Assembly (NCBI GenBank): GCA_904502005.1
Contig: CAJGDC010000017.1
Coordinates: 1 to 33,567, forward strand
Direction: 5' to 3'
DNA length: 33,567 nt
Origin: an uncultured Alistipes sp.
GTDB lineage: Bacteria; Bacteroidota; Bacteroidia; Bacteroidales; Rikenellaceae
The notes under the pieces were generated by a model, which worked only from the letters and a program-made list of their open reading frames with translations, was not told where the DNA came from and did no database searches. The position numbers and the translations under genes were made by a program. Below, in pieces: positions 24,330 to 32,306 of this stretch (its first letter is position 1; every line of letters starts with the position of its first letter).

Positions 24330-24337
24330 CAAAGGTA
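24330..24337 (-). promoter_or_regulatory. glnN promoter -7 box
   Basis: The minus strand reads TACCTTTG at 24337-24330, 33 nt before the ATG. No good TTG stands 20 bp upstream, which would fit an activator-dependent promoter. The two repeats at 24384-24430 would be the natural activator sites. Confidence 0.6.
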
Positions 24338-24383
24338 ATGCTTTTGTCGTAAAAGTTGTGTAAATTTTCGAAAAAAAAGATAC

Positions 24384-24430
24384 GATTTAATGTTTATCGT
24401 TAAATCGTAAAATTTGATTTAATGATAAAC
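24384..24430. promoter_or_regulatory. Two tandem operator-like sites upstream of glnN
   Basis: GATTTAATG, 5 nt, CGTTAAA occurs at 24384-24404 and again at 24416-24436. The central five bases are TTTAT in one and ATAAA in the other, i.e. complementary. Site 1 sits in a near-perfect palindrome (CGATTTAA at 24383-24390, TTAAATCG at 24400-24407). The sites are 32 bp apart, about three helical turns, and lie 47-100 bp upstream of the glnN -7 box. The region is also just 3' of cdaA. Confidence 0.55.
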
Positions 24431-24483
24431 GTTAAACAACATTGTTCAAGTTGAAAGAAAGATGGATAAAATCTGATTGCTTA

Positions 24484-25251
24484 TTATCTCTGACCGAGAG
24501 ATTTTTTGAGCGTAGCAGCAAACTTCTGAGGGTCGACGTTGTGTTTAATCTGTCCGTTTTTGACGATAGAGATACTGCCAGTCTCCTCTGAAACTACTAC
24601 TATAACGGCGTCGGTAAGCTCGCTCATGCCGATAGCAGAGCGGTGGCGTGTACCATAATCTTTAGGTACATCAGACTGTGTAACAGGAAGAATACACTTA
24701 GCGGCAACGATGCGATTACCCTCAATAATTACAGCACCGTCGTGAAGAGGTGCGTTCTTGAAAAAGATATTTTTTAGTAGAGAGACCGATATATTTGCAT
24801 CTATTGCAATTCCGTTCTCGATGATAAAGAGTAGGTCGTCCTTTTGACGGATGACAATCAGTGCGCCAGTCTTGGAGTTGCTCATATCAAGACATGCCGA
24901 CACGATAGGAGAGGTGTTAATCTCCTCCTTTTTGCGAGATGAGGAGAACATACGTGAGATAAAGTCAAACTCCTTCTGTCGCATGCCAATAAGCTGCAGG
25001 AATCGACGTATCTCGGGCTGGAAGATGATTATCAGGGCAATAACACCGACGCTGATGACCTGACCAAGGATTGATGAGAGCAGCTCCATATTGAGCGCTC
25101 GGACCATTACCCAAGCAATGACCACTATAATAATTCCGAAAAATATATATGGTGCATTAGTACCCCTTGTGGCGCGATAGATGCCGAACATCAAACTCGC
25201 CACAAGGAATATGTCAATAAAGTCAATCAGTGTAAATGGTATAAAGCCCAT
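24484..25251 (-). CDS. cdaA: Diadenylate cyclase CdaA
   Basis: This 255-residue protein makes the second messenger c-di-AMP from two ATP. It has three N-terminal membrane helices (about residues 9-28, 35-52, 58-77), a short linker, and a DisA_N domain with both catalytic motifs: DGA at 171-173 (NAPLHDGAVII) and RHR at 202-204 (GTRHRSAIGMS). SDVPKDYG before the RHR is also typical. It follows the OmpH-like gene by 20 bp in the same direction, so the two are probably one transcript. Regulators such as CdaR/YbbR are not adjacent. c-di-AMP commonly controls potassium transport and turgor; no such target is in the window. Confidence 0.96.
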   Translation of the reverse strand: MGFIPFTLIDFIDIFLVASLMFGIYRATRGTNAPYIFFGIIIVVIAWVMVRALNMELLSSILGQVISVGVIALIIIFQPEIRRFLQLIGMRQKEFDFISRMFSSSRKKEEINTSPIVSACLDMSNSKTGALIVIRQKDDLLFIIENGIAIDANISVSLLKNIFFKNAPLHDGAVIIEGNRIVAAKCILPVTQSDVPKDYGTRHRSAIGMSELTDAVIVVVSEETGSISIVKNGQIKHNVDPQKFAATLKKSLGQR

Positions 25252-25271
25252 TCTGATACTGTTTGGTTAAA

Positions 25272-25856
25272 TTATTTCTCGCTCTTTGCAGAAGCCTTGT
25301 CAGCAGCGTAGAGTGCGTTTACCTTGTCAAGAACAATTGAGGTAATGTCGAGCTCGTCAGCTGCATCAAGCAGTGCTGTTGCGTTTACAATCATCTTGTA
25401 TGCGCCGTCAGCGTTAATCTCGTCAATTGCACGCTGCATAAGGTCTGCCATACGGTTCTGGAATACCATATTCTCCTCCTCAAGGGCGCGAAGCTGCTTC
25501 TGAGCACTCTCCTGGTATGCAGCAACACGCTTCTGAATATCCTGCTCCTTGCGCTGTGCCTCGATGGTGGTAATAAGACCCTTCTGATACTTCTCCTGGA
25601 GCTGTACCATCTCGTTCTGGAGCTTCTGCTCCTTCTCTGCAAGGTTCTTCTGAGTCTTCTCGTTCTTAGTCTGAAGAGCCATACCCTCTGTCTTGAAGAT
25701 CTCAGACTCTGCGAATACAGCGTCAGTTCTTACAAAAGCGAGGTCTGTTGCGCCAACCTCGGTCTTAGCCTCAGCAGCCTCAGTTGTTGTCTTTGGAGCG
25801 TTGTTGCAGCTAACAGCAAACATGAGTGCTACTGCTGCGAAAAGTACTTTTTTCAT
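25272..25856 (-). CDS. OmpH/Skp-family lipoprotein
   Basis: This 194-residue protein has a lipoprotein signal peptide, MKKVLFAAVALMFAVSC, with a lipobox ending at Cys17 and a Thr/Ala/Glu-rich linker to about residue 37. The body starts DLAFVRTDAVFAES, like the first strand of OmpH/Skp, then a long coiled coil (about 60-140, rich in Lys, Glu, Gln: EKTQKNLAEKEQKLQNEM). The end (MIVNATALLDAADELDITSIVLDKVNAL) is the usual closing strand and helix. Skp-type proteins chaperone outer-membrane proteins in the periplasm; the lipid anchor is a variant common in Bacteroidota. It has its own promoter and precedes cdaA by 20 bp. Confidence 0.9.
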   Translation of the reverse strand: MKKVLFAAVALMFAVSCNNAPKTTTEAAEAKTEVGATDLAFVRTDAVFAESEIFKTEGMALQTKNEKTQKNLAEKEQKLQNEMVQLQEKYQKGLITTIEAQRKEQDIQKRVAAYQESAQKQLRALEEENMVFQNRMADLMQRAIDEINADGAYKMIVNATALLDAADELDITSIVLDKVNALYAADKASAKSEK

Positions 25857-25895
25857 AAAATTATCTGTTTTTAGTTAAATTTTGCATTCAAACTA

Positions 25896-25903
25896 CAAAG
25901 ATA
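25896..25903 (-). promoter_or_regulatory. Promoter -7 box for the OmpH-like gene and cdaA
   Basis: The minus strand reads TATCTTTG at 25903-25896, about 40 nt before the start codon. A clear TTG at the proper distance is not visible. Confidence 0.6.
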
Positions 25904-25942
25904 GTAATTTTTCGGTTAATACATCGTTTGAACCCCAAAAAG

Positions 25943-26281
25943 TTAAAATTCTTCTAACTTGTAGTGTACTCTTGCATCAAGAATCATATCAAGTGCGCCC
26001 TTAAACACTCCGTCAGCATCCAATGGCGAGGCACCCTCTCCATAACCGCACTGCTTGTAGATTGCCTTTGGTAGCTGCTCAACATCTACGTGGTAGTGCT
26101 GCGCCATAAGTCGAGTATCTTCTGTATCTACCGTTGCACGCCTTTCAAAGTTGCGAGAAGGGGACTCTTCACTCTCAAGGTTGTAAGTAATGATTAACCT
26201 TTTACGAATATCTATCTCTGCGTCTATAGTCACCCAAGTAGGGCAGTCGTTGTAGGTAATGAGTAGATTTTTGAAGGACAT
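25943..26281 (-). CDS. Hypothetical protein (112 residues)
   Basis: I do not recognise this protein. It is 112 residues, soluble, without signal peptide or membrane segment. The first half looks like a beta sheet (FKNLLITYN, WVTIDAEIDI, KRLIITYNLES), and the second half is helical with two Cys-free turns and one Cys (YKQCGYGEG). The charged SEESPSRNFERRATV linker joins them. It has a consensus -7 box (TATATTTG, minus strand 26317-26310) that overlaps the ispE promoter region, so it is a real expressed gene by position and codon pattern. Its function is unknown. Confidence 0.65.
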   Translation of the reverse strand: MSFKNLLITYNDCPTWVTIDAEIDIRKRLIITYNLESEESPSRNFERRATVDTEDTRLMAQHYHVDVEQLPKAIYKQCGYGEGASPLDADGVFKGALDMILDARVHYKLEEF

Positions 26282-26309
26282 AGATCGTACTGTTTATGTT
26301 TAATTGATA

Positions 26310-26357
26310 CAAATATAGTGTTTTTCTTGCTAAACCAACCCATTTTCGCTATATTTG
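26310..26357. promoter_or_regulatory. Overlapping divergent promoters (112-aa gene / ispE)
   Basis: Plus strand: TTG 26327-26329, exactly 20 bp, TATATTTG 26350-26357, then 4 nt to the ispE ATG. Minus strand: TATATTTG at 26317-26310 with TTG at 26338-26336 (spacer 18 bp). The two -33 regions interleave, so the promoters probably exclude each other. Confidence 0.68.
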
Positions 26358-26361
26358 TGGT

Positions 26362-27171
26362 ATGATTTTAAGAGCTAATTGTAAGATAAACATCGGGCTT
26401 GATGTTCTTCGTCGTCGTGATGATGGTTTCCATGACCTTAGTACGGTAATGGTGCCTGTAAGAGAGTTATACGATATTGTAGAGGTTGCGCCATCGGAGA
26501 GTATGACTCTTGAACAGCGAGGAATTGTTGTTGACTGCCCCGTTGAGAAGAATCTCTGCGTACGCGCTGCGCGAATGATGCAACAGCGATATGGCGTTGG
26601 TAATGTGGCGATTACACTGGATAAGCGTGTGCCTTTTGGTGCAGGATTGGGTGGCGGTAGTAGCGACGCTACGGCGGTAATTGTGGCGATGAACGAGATT
26701 TTTAGACTAAACCTTTCGGAAGAGGAACTTATAGCTCGCGCTGCGGAGATTGGTAGCGACACTGCATTTTTTGTCCGCAATACGCCACAACTATGCACCG
26801 GCAGGGGTGAGGTTATGACACCAATATTGTTGCCACTTAAGGGACTTTGGTTGGCAGTAGTAAAGAGCGTTGGTGAGGGCGTTTCGACAGCCGAGGCGTA
26901 CGGTGGAGTGAAGCCTGCAGAGCCAAATGTTCCACTTGAGCAGCGACTGCAACTACCTGTAAATCAGTGGCAAGGTGTGGTTAAAAATGATTTTGAGGAG
27001 CATATTTTTAGAGCTTGCCCGATGGTTAAGGAACTAAAAGCTCGACTACTTGATGCGGGGGCAATCTTTGCCTCGATGTCTGGCTCTGGCTCGGCAGTCT
27101 TTGGACTATTTACAGAGCGACCAGAACTAAATTTTGATTCGTATATTTTTACACATATTGAAAGACTATGA
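26362..27171 (+). CDS. ispE: 4-diphosphocytidyl-2-C-methyl-D-erythritol kinase
   Basis: This 269-residue GHMP-family kinase phosphorylates CDP-methylerythritol in the MEP isoprenoid pathway. Motif 1 (KINIGLDVLRRRDDGFHDL, residues 8-26) carries the family Lys and the RRxDGFH segment. The ATP loop is VPFGAGLGGGSSDATAV (about 90-106), and the C-terminal motif is SMSGSGSAVFGLF (about 240-252). It starts 4 nt after the -7 box, so its mRNA is probably leaderless. The next gene overlaps its stop by 4 bp (ATGA). Confidence 0.96.
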   Translation: MILRANCKINIGLDVLRRRDDGFHDLSTVMVPVRELYDIVEVAPSESMTLEQRGIVVDCPVEKNLCVRAARMMQQRYGVGNVAITLDKRVPFGAGLGGGSSDATAVIVAMNEIFRLNLSEEELIARAAEIGSDTAFFVRNTPQLCTGRGEVMTPILLPLKGLWLAVVKSVGEGVSTAEAYGGVKPAEPNVPLEQRLQLPVNQWQGVVKNDFEEHIFRACPMVKELKARLLDAGAIFASMSGSGSAVFGLFTERPELNFDSYIFTHIERL

Positions 27172-28076
27172 AACGACTTCTAACCTTAACTTTTGTCGCC
27201 TTTTTTGCCCTTGCAACTTCGGCGCAGAGCCTAAATTGTGGCTCGTATAACATTCGTATGCACTCAAAGGTAGACTATAAAAGGGGCGATGGCTGGACCG
27301 AGCGTCGCGATATTATGTGCGACCTTGTGGCATTTACAGCCTTTGACATCTTTGGTGCGCAAGAGGTGTGCCACGACCAGCTGGAGTATATGCTTGAGCG
27401 CCTGCCAGAGTATAACTATATCGGTGTAGGTCGTGACGATGGTAAGAAAAAGGGTGAGTATAGCCCGGTATTCTACCGCCGTGACCGTTTTGAGCTGCTT
27501 GACAGCGGAACATTCTGGCTCTCTGAGACACCTGATGAGGTGTCGTATGGCTGGGATGCAGCATGTCGCAGAGTCTGCAGCTGGGGATATTTTAAGGATA
27601 AGCAGACAAAGAAGAAGTTCTGGTTCTTCAATACTCATATGGACCATAAAGGTAAGGCTGCTCGTGTAGAGGGAGCGAAACTCGTTATCTCAAAAATCAA
27701 GCAGATGTGCGGAAATAGGGCGAATGTTATCCTTACGGGTGACTTCAATGTGGCTCAGGATAGCCCTGCCTATAACACCTTTGCTCAGAGTGGATTGCTT
27801 CAGGATGCATATACCCTTGCACCAATTAAGCACGCCCCAGGTGGAACATTTAATAACTTTAAGGTTGGTACGCACACGCAGAAACGCATTGACCATATCT
27901 TTGTCGCAGGCTGCGAAGTTGCTCGTTATGGAATCCTTACGTACCACTACTGGAGTGATAATAATGGCACCGATACCAAACTTAACGATGCCCCTACAGG
28001 CCTTACAGCCGAGCATCGCGGAGTTCATATGCACTCAGACCACTACCCAGTGCAGGTCTTTGTGAATTTGAAGTAA
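27168..28076 (+). CDS. Secreted endonuclease/exonuclease/phosphatase-family protein
   Basis: This 302-residue protein has a signal peptide (MKRLLTLTFVAFFALATSAQS). The EEP fold is indicated by its metal-binding motifs in order: SYNIRMHS near residue 30, FGAQEVCHDQ (the catalytic Glu), WFFNTHMDHKGKAARVEGA, NVILTGDFNVAQDSPAY, RIDHIFVAG and HSDHYPVQVF (the catalytic Asp-His pair). Such proteins hydrolyse phosphodiesters or phosphate esters: nucleases, inositol phosphatases, sphingomyelinases. The substrate is not decidable here. It overlaps ispE by 4 bp, a coupling that may be only about expression. Confidence 0.9.
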   Translation: MKRLLTLTFVAFFALATSAQSLNCGSYNIRMHSKVDYKRGDGWTERRDIMCDLVAFTAFDIFGAQEVCHDQLEYMLERLPEYNYIGVGRDDGKKKGEYSPVFYRRDRFELLDSGTFWLSETPDEVSYGWDAACRRVCSWGYFKDKQTKKKFWFFNTHMDHKGKAARVEGAKLVISKIKQMCGNRANVILTGDFNVAQDSPAYNTFAQSGLLQDAYTLAPIKHAPGGTFNNFKVGTHTQKRIDHIFVAGCEVARYGILTYHYWSDNNGTDTKLNDAPTGLTAEHRGVHMHSDHYPVQVFVNLK

Positions 28077-28120
28077 ACTATAGCAAAGCAAACGTGTATA
28101 TATAAGTTTGCGTTATAAAC

Positions 28121-28153
28121 AGTAGGGAGAAAGATTGACTCTTTCTCCCTACT
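28121..28153. terminator. Bidirectional terminator between convergent genes
   Basis: AGTAGGGAGAAAG (28121-28133), 7-nt loop, CTTTCTCCCTACT (28141-28153), a perfect 13-bp stem followed by TTGTAACTATTTTG. A second small hairpin, GCAAAC/GTTTGC (28088-28093 with 28106-28111), precedes it. It is placed between the EEP gene and the minus-strand CAP gene. Confidence 0.75.
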
Positions 28154-28174
28154 TTGTAACTATTTTGTTTGAAA

Positions 28175-29986
28175 CTATTTATCTCCGACAGTCACGGTAA
28201 CTGATTTGTTGCCGTAGAAGTAGATAGTATAGTTATTGCCATTCTTGACCATATAGTCAGCATCCAAAGGTATATATCCAGTAGCATCACCGTTTGTTGT
28301 GCAGATAATGTACGCCTGCTCCATCTCATAAAGATTCTTAAAATGGTTGCTACCCGTATTGGTTACTGCAGAGGTAATGTATGCTCCCGAACTGAACATC
28401 TGTGCCCAACTTTTCTGTTTATTGCCCTTTACTGAACCTATACCGATGAATAGGAAGTTTTGTGCGAGGATATTTGCTTTATGTCCTGGAGAGTTCATCC
28501 AAGCCTCCATTACTGTTGCCGGATTCAGACTAAAAGCGACATTTTCTCCCACCTCTCTGTGGCCTTTAAAAGCAGGGTCAATAGCGGTAAAGCAACTTGA
28601 ACCATCTGGTCGCGTATGACATATTACAGGATGTGCCATAAGCTCATCGGCACGAATATTTGCTGCATCTTGGAGCGGAGAAACAAGGATTAATAGGTGG
28701 GAACCATTTTTGTATCGCTCTCTATTTACAATACGCAGTACCTCCCACTCGTCCTGTATTACATCAACTCCTGTAGGCAGTGTAGCTCTTACCTTTGATA
28801 GTGGCAGAGAGATGCGGGGGGCGCGATGCTTACCTTTATGCTCCAGGTCAAAGTAGAGAACAATCTTGCCCGTCTCGTAGTATGTAGCCTCTTGCTTTAT
28901 GAACTGTTCAAGTGTAAGTTGTGAGCCGTTTTTTAGAGACGCTTGTGCAACATCTACAAGCTCCTGCTGGGTGGTAGAGTTGTTTACGCTATAATTGTGC
29001 AGAGCCTTAGAGAGCCTACTAAAGTCTTCATCAATAGCTGCATCTGTTCTGTCTCCAGCAATAGGTAATGACTTGTGTGCGTGGAAATAGTCCTTGCTAC
29101 GACCGAGGGTAAAGATAATATTTCCATCTATGCTTCCCATAACGGTTGCAGTAGGAGCTGTGTATCTATAGTTTGTATCCCACGAAGCCTTTGTGCCGTT
29201 AACAGCTGCGGCATTAACAGCCGAAAGAATATCATTGCCCGTAGTTTTTGAGCTCGCTATAAGATTCTTCAGCGCGGCCTTCATCAGATTCATATCTGCC
29301 TGTAACATTGCAGCCTCCGGAGATTTATTGAGGGCTGGAAGTACCACTGTGAAACTGTGACGATCAAGAGTCACGCCTTTATATGTGATTCCTATTGATA
29401 CTGATATGTTGCCGTCCGCAGTCTCAGATGGCATCTTTCGGGTATAGGTATAGCTACCGCCCGCACTCCATACCTCTGCACCTGGAAGTTGACTCTTGAT
29501 ATATTTTATCAAGACCTTGTCATTGTCAGCATTAGTAGCAGTATATGCTGCAGCAATCTCTTTAAGCTTTGTTTTGAGCTTGGTTTTTGGGTCATTAGGG
29601 TTTGGACCGCCGAGCTCTTTCCAAGTATATTTTACATATGCTTTCTGAGGTTGAACAGATGATGTCCTTGCCTTGCGACCGTTGATGGTGGCATTGATAG
29701 TCTGAGTAGTCGTAAAGACATTTGACGATGTTGACTTTATCCTCAACTTGACGGTCATCGTGTAGTTGTTTCCCTGGATAAATCGGCCATTATCAAACTC
29801 GCCAGACCACACTACCTCATAGACCTCTGTGCTTGCAGTGTGTGGAACAGTTGCACTATACGACGGTTTCTCTCCTACAGTAGGCTCTGGTGCAGTGATA
29901 ACCACCTTGGTTACATATGCAGCCGATACGGTTGCAGGGATGAGTATAGATAGCAGACACGCCACAAACAAGATGAGTCTTTTCAT
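28175..29986 (-). CDS. Secreted CAP-domain (SCP/PR1-like) protein with three internal repeats
   Basis: This 603-residue protein has a signal peptide (MKRLILFVACLLSILIPATVSA). Residues 25-105 form an Ig-like segment (KVVITAPEPTVGEKPSYSATV). Three similar blocks of about 80 residues follow (about 137-217, 229-309 and 321-397); each has helices then a strand ending near RHSFTVVLP, AHKSLPI or APRISLPL. The CAP domain is at about 411-535: DEWEVLRIVNRERYKNG, ANIRADELMAHP, His457, GENVAFS (Glu481), and WMNSPGHKANILAQNFLFIGIG (His502). A beta-rich tail follows. CAP proteins vary widely in role and many are extracellular, so function is open. The gene begins 33 bp after nfnB and is probably the last gene of the operon. 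Confidence 0.88.
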   Translation of the reverse strand: MKRLILFVACLLSILIPATVSAAYVTKVVITAPEPTVGEKPSYSATVPHTASTEVYEVVWSGEFDNGRFIQGNNYTMTVKLRIKSTSSNVFTTTQTINATINGRKARTSSVQPQKAYVKYTWKELGGPNPNDPKTKLKTKLKEIAAAYTATNADNDKVLIKYIKSQLPGAEVWSAGGSYTYTRKMPSETADGNISVSIGITYKGVTLDRHSFTVVLPALNKSPEAAMLQADMNLMKAALKNLIASSKTTGNDILSAVNAAAVNGTKASWDTNYRYTAPTATVMGSIDGNIIFTLGRSKDYFHAHKSLPIAGDRTDAAIDEDFSRLSKALHNYSVNNSTTQQELVDVAQASLKNGSQLTLEQFIKQEATYYETGKIVLYFDLEHKGKHRAPRISLPLSKVRATLPTGVDVIQDEWEVLRIVNRERYKNGSHLLILVSPLQDAANIRADELMAHPVICHTRPDGSSCFTAIDPAFKGHREVGENVAFSLNPATVMEAWMNSPGHKANILAQNFLFIGIGSVKGNKQKSWAQMFSSGAYITSAVTNTGSNHFKNLYEMEQAYIICTTNGDATGYIPLDADYMVKNGNNYTIYFYGNKSVTVTVGDK

Positions 29987-30019
29987 GCTAAAACTACTTT
30001 ACTGCTCAATCCATTATGC

Positions 30020-31399
30020 TTACAAACTCAGATACTTATCAATAGCTGCGGCGGCTTTGCGACCTGCGCCCATGGCGAGGATTACGGTTGCGGCGCCAGT
30101 GACAGTATCGCCGCCAGCGAATACGCCAGGGCGTGATGTTCGACCATCTTCATCAGCTACGATACAGCCACGGCGGGTTGTCTCAAGGTTCTCGGTTGTT
30201 GAGGCGATAAGTGGGTTTGGTGATGTTCCCAGTGCCATGATAACCACGTCGCAAGCAATCTCAAAGTCTGAGCCGGCGACCTCAACAGGGGAGCGGCGGC
30301 CACTCGCATCTGGCTCACCGAGCTCCATGCGGAGGCAGTTTAGGCCAGTAACCCAGCCCTTCTCGTCGCCAATAACTCGTGTAGGGTTTGTCAGCATACG
30401 GAACTCAATACCCTCCTCTTTTGCGTGGTGCACCTCCTCTACGCGAGCAGGAAGCTCAGCCTCAGAGCGACGGTAGACGATAGTCGCCTCGGCGCCAAGT
30501 CGCTTGGCTGTGCGCACAGCGTCCATAGCAACATTACCACCACCGACTACAACAACTCGCTGACCAACATAGATAGGGGTATCGTACTGGTCGTCGTATG
30601 CGCGCATAAGGTTTGCGCGAGTAAGGAACTCGTTTGCAGATAGTACGCCATTAAGGTTCTCACCCTCAATGCCCATAAAGCGTGGAAGTCCTGCTCCAGA
30701 GCCGACAAAGACAGCGTCAAAGCCCTCCTCGTCCATCAGTGAGTCGATAGTGACGGTCCTTCCAACGATAACGTCTGTCTCGAACTTTACGCCCAAACGT
30801 TTTACACTCTCAACCTCCTTGGCAACAACACCCTTCTTTGGCAGTCGGAACTCCGGAATGCCATATACAAGCACTCCGCCAACCTCGTGCAGAGCCTCAA
30901 AGACTGTTACCTCATAGCCCAACTTGGCAAGGTCGCTCGCACATGCAAGACCTGCAGGACCACTACCTACAATGGCAACCTTTTTGCCGTTGCTCTCTGG
31001 TAGCTCTACATCCTGAGGGTTGTTTAACCTCCAGTCGCCCACAAAGCGCTCGAGTTTGCCAATGGCAACGCTCTCGCCCTTGATGCCCAATATACAGCTG
31101 CCCTCACATTGACTCTCCTGTGGACATACGCGACCACAGATACTTGGCAGTGATGAGTCGTGTGCAATAATATCAGCTGCACCCTTGACATCGCCACCCT
31201 TTAGAGCCTCAATAAACTGCGGAATCTGAATGCCAACTGGACAAGCGCCAACGCAACGAGGGTTCTTACAATTTAGGCAACGAGATGCCTCAAGGGTTGC
31301 CTCTTCAAGAGAGTAACCAAGACAAACCTCATCAAAGTTTGTTGCACGAATTGCCGGATCTTGTTCGCGCACCGGTACACGCGGTATTTTATTTGCCAT
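30020..31399 (-). CDS. nfnB: NfnB/SudA-like flavoprotein (GltA-type, NADPH-linked)
   Basis: This 459-residue protein resembles the large subunit of NADH-dependent ferredoxin:NADP oxidoreductase and glutamate synthase small chain. The N-terminus carries two iron-sulfur clusters of Cys: CLNCKNPRCVGACPVG (about 41-56) and CGRVCPQESQCEGSC (about 88-102). The FAD site is KVAIVGSGPAGLACASDLAKLG (near 144) and the NADPH site is VVVVGGGNVAMDAVRTA. The late GVFAGGDTVTGAATVILAMG is the usual FAD contact. It is partnered 17 bp downstream of nfnA, which fits the electron-bifurcating NfnAB enzyme (reduced ferredoxin, NADH, NADP). Automated annotation would probably call it GltA; I prefer NfnB on context. 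Confidence 0.85.
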   Translation of the reverse strand: MANKIPRVPVREQDPAIRATNFDEVCLGYSLEEATLEASRCLNCKNPRCVGACPVGIQIPQFIEALKGGDVKGAADIIAHDSSLPSICGRVCPQESQCEGSCILGIKGESVAIGKLERFVGDWRLNNPQDVELPESNGKKVAIVGSGPAGLACASDLAKLGYEVTVFEALHEVGGVLVYGIPEFRLPKKGVVAKEVESVKRLGVKFETDVIVGRTVTIDSLMDEEGFDAVFVGSGAGLPRFMGIEGENLNGVLSANEFLTRANLMRAYDDQYDTPIYVGQRVVVVGGGNVAMDAVRTAKRLGAEATIVYRRSEAELPARVEEVHHAKEEGIEFRMLTNPTRVIGDEKGWVTGLNCLRMELGEPDASGRRSPVEVAGSDFEIACDVVIMALGTSPNPLIASTTENLETTRRGCIVADEDGRTSRPGVFAGGDTVTGAATVILAMGAGRKAAAAIDKYLSL

Positions 31400-31416
31400 A
31401 ACGGATTGCTATTCAA

Positions 31417-32301
31417 TTATTTGTCTAAACCAATATTACACTTGTGACCAGCCTCACGCTCGGCAGCAATTGCAGCTGCGCGTTGCTCTTGAGTACGATA
31501 CATACCCTGACGACGCATCGCCTCATCAAAATCTACATCGTAGGCGTTGAACTCTGGTCCATCAACACAGGTGAACTTTGTCTTGCCTGCTATGGTCACT
31601 CGGCACGCACCGCACATGCCAGTACCATCTACCATCAATGCATTGAGCGATACAACACATGGTAGTTCAAACTTCTTTGCGGTAAGGGTTACGAACTTCA
31701 TCATAATCATCGGACCAATAGCAACACAACAGTCGTAGCTCTTACCTTGCTCGGTGATAAGCTTCTCAAGCAGTGTTGTCACAAGTCCGTGGAAGCCCTC
31801 ACTTCCGTCGTCAGTGGCAATATAGAGGTTTGTCGCTACGGCACGCATCTTCTCGGTGTAGATAAGCATATCCTTTGTTTTTGCACCGATAATAACATCT
31901 ACCTCAATGCCGTGCTCGTGTAGCCACTTTACCTGTGGATATACAGGCGCAGTGCCCACGCCGCCGGCAACGAAGATGAAACGATTCTTGCGCAACTCCT
32001 CTATATTTTCGGCAACAAAGTCAGATGGGCGACCGAGTGGACCTGCTACGTCGGCAAAGCTCTCGCCCTCAGTCTTAGCTACAATCTTCTTTGTTGATAC
32101 GCCTAATGCCTGCGTAACCATAGTTACAGAGCCCTCCTCTGTGTTGTAATCTGCAATGGTTAGAGGGATGCGCTCACCACGCTCCTCAGCGCGTACAATG
32201 ATAAATTGTCCGGGCTTTGCAGATTTTGCAATACGTGGGGCATAAACTTTTGTCTGCCAGATATTCTCGGCAAGCAACTCTCTGCTTAAAATCTCAAACA
32301 T
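31417..32301 (-). CDS. nfnA: NfnA/SudB-like ferredoxin:NADP reductase subunit
   Basis: This is a 294-residue FAD- and NAD-binding protein of the dihydroorotate dehydrogenase electron-transfer subunit type. The FAD domain has RIAKSAKPGQFIIVRAEERG and ERIPLTIADYN, and the NAD domain has FIFVAGGVGTAPVYPQVKWL. The C-terminal [2Fe-2S] motif is DGTGMCGACRVTIAGKTKFTC (about 225-245). In Thermotoga maritima NfnA and NfnB together transfer electrons between NADH, NADPH and ferredoxin. The gene is 5 bp downstream of the DUF1573 gene and 17 bp upstream of nfnB, so they share a transcript. Confidence 0.87.
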   Translation of the reverse strand: MFEILSRELLAENIWQTKVYAPRIAKSAKPGQFIIVRAEERGERIPLTIADYNTEEGSVTMVTQALGVSTKKIVAKTEGESFADVAGPLGRPSDFVAENIEELRKNRFIFVAGGVGTAPVYPQVKWLHEHGIEVDVIIGAKTKDMLIYTEKMRAVATNLYIATDDGSEGFHGLVTTLLEKLITEQGKSYDCCVAIGPMIMMKFVTLTAKKFELPCVVSLNALMVDGTGMCGACRVTIAGKTKFTCVDGPEFNAYDVDFDEAMRRQGMYRTQEQRAAAIAAEREAGHKCNIGLDK

Positions 32302-32306
32302 AGTAT

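Noticed and set aside
24338..24483. Riboswitch or glutamine-sensing RNA upstream of glnN
   Set aside because: The repeats lie upstream of the -7 box, so they would not be in the glnN transcript. They look like protein-binding DNA sites.
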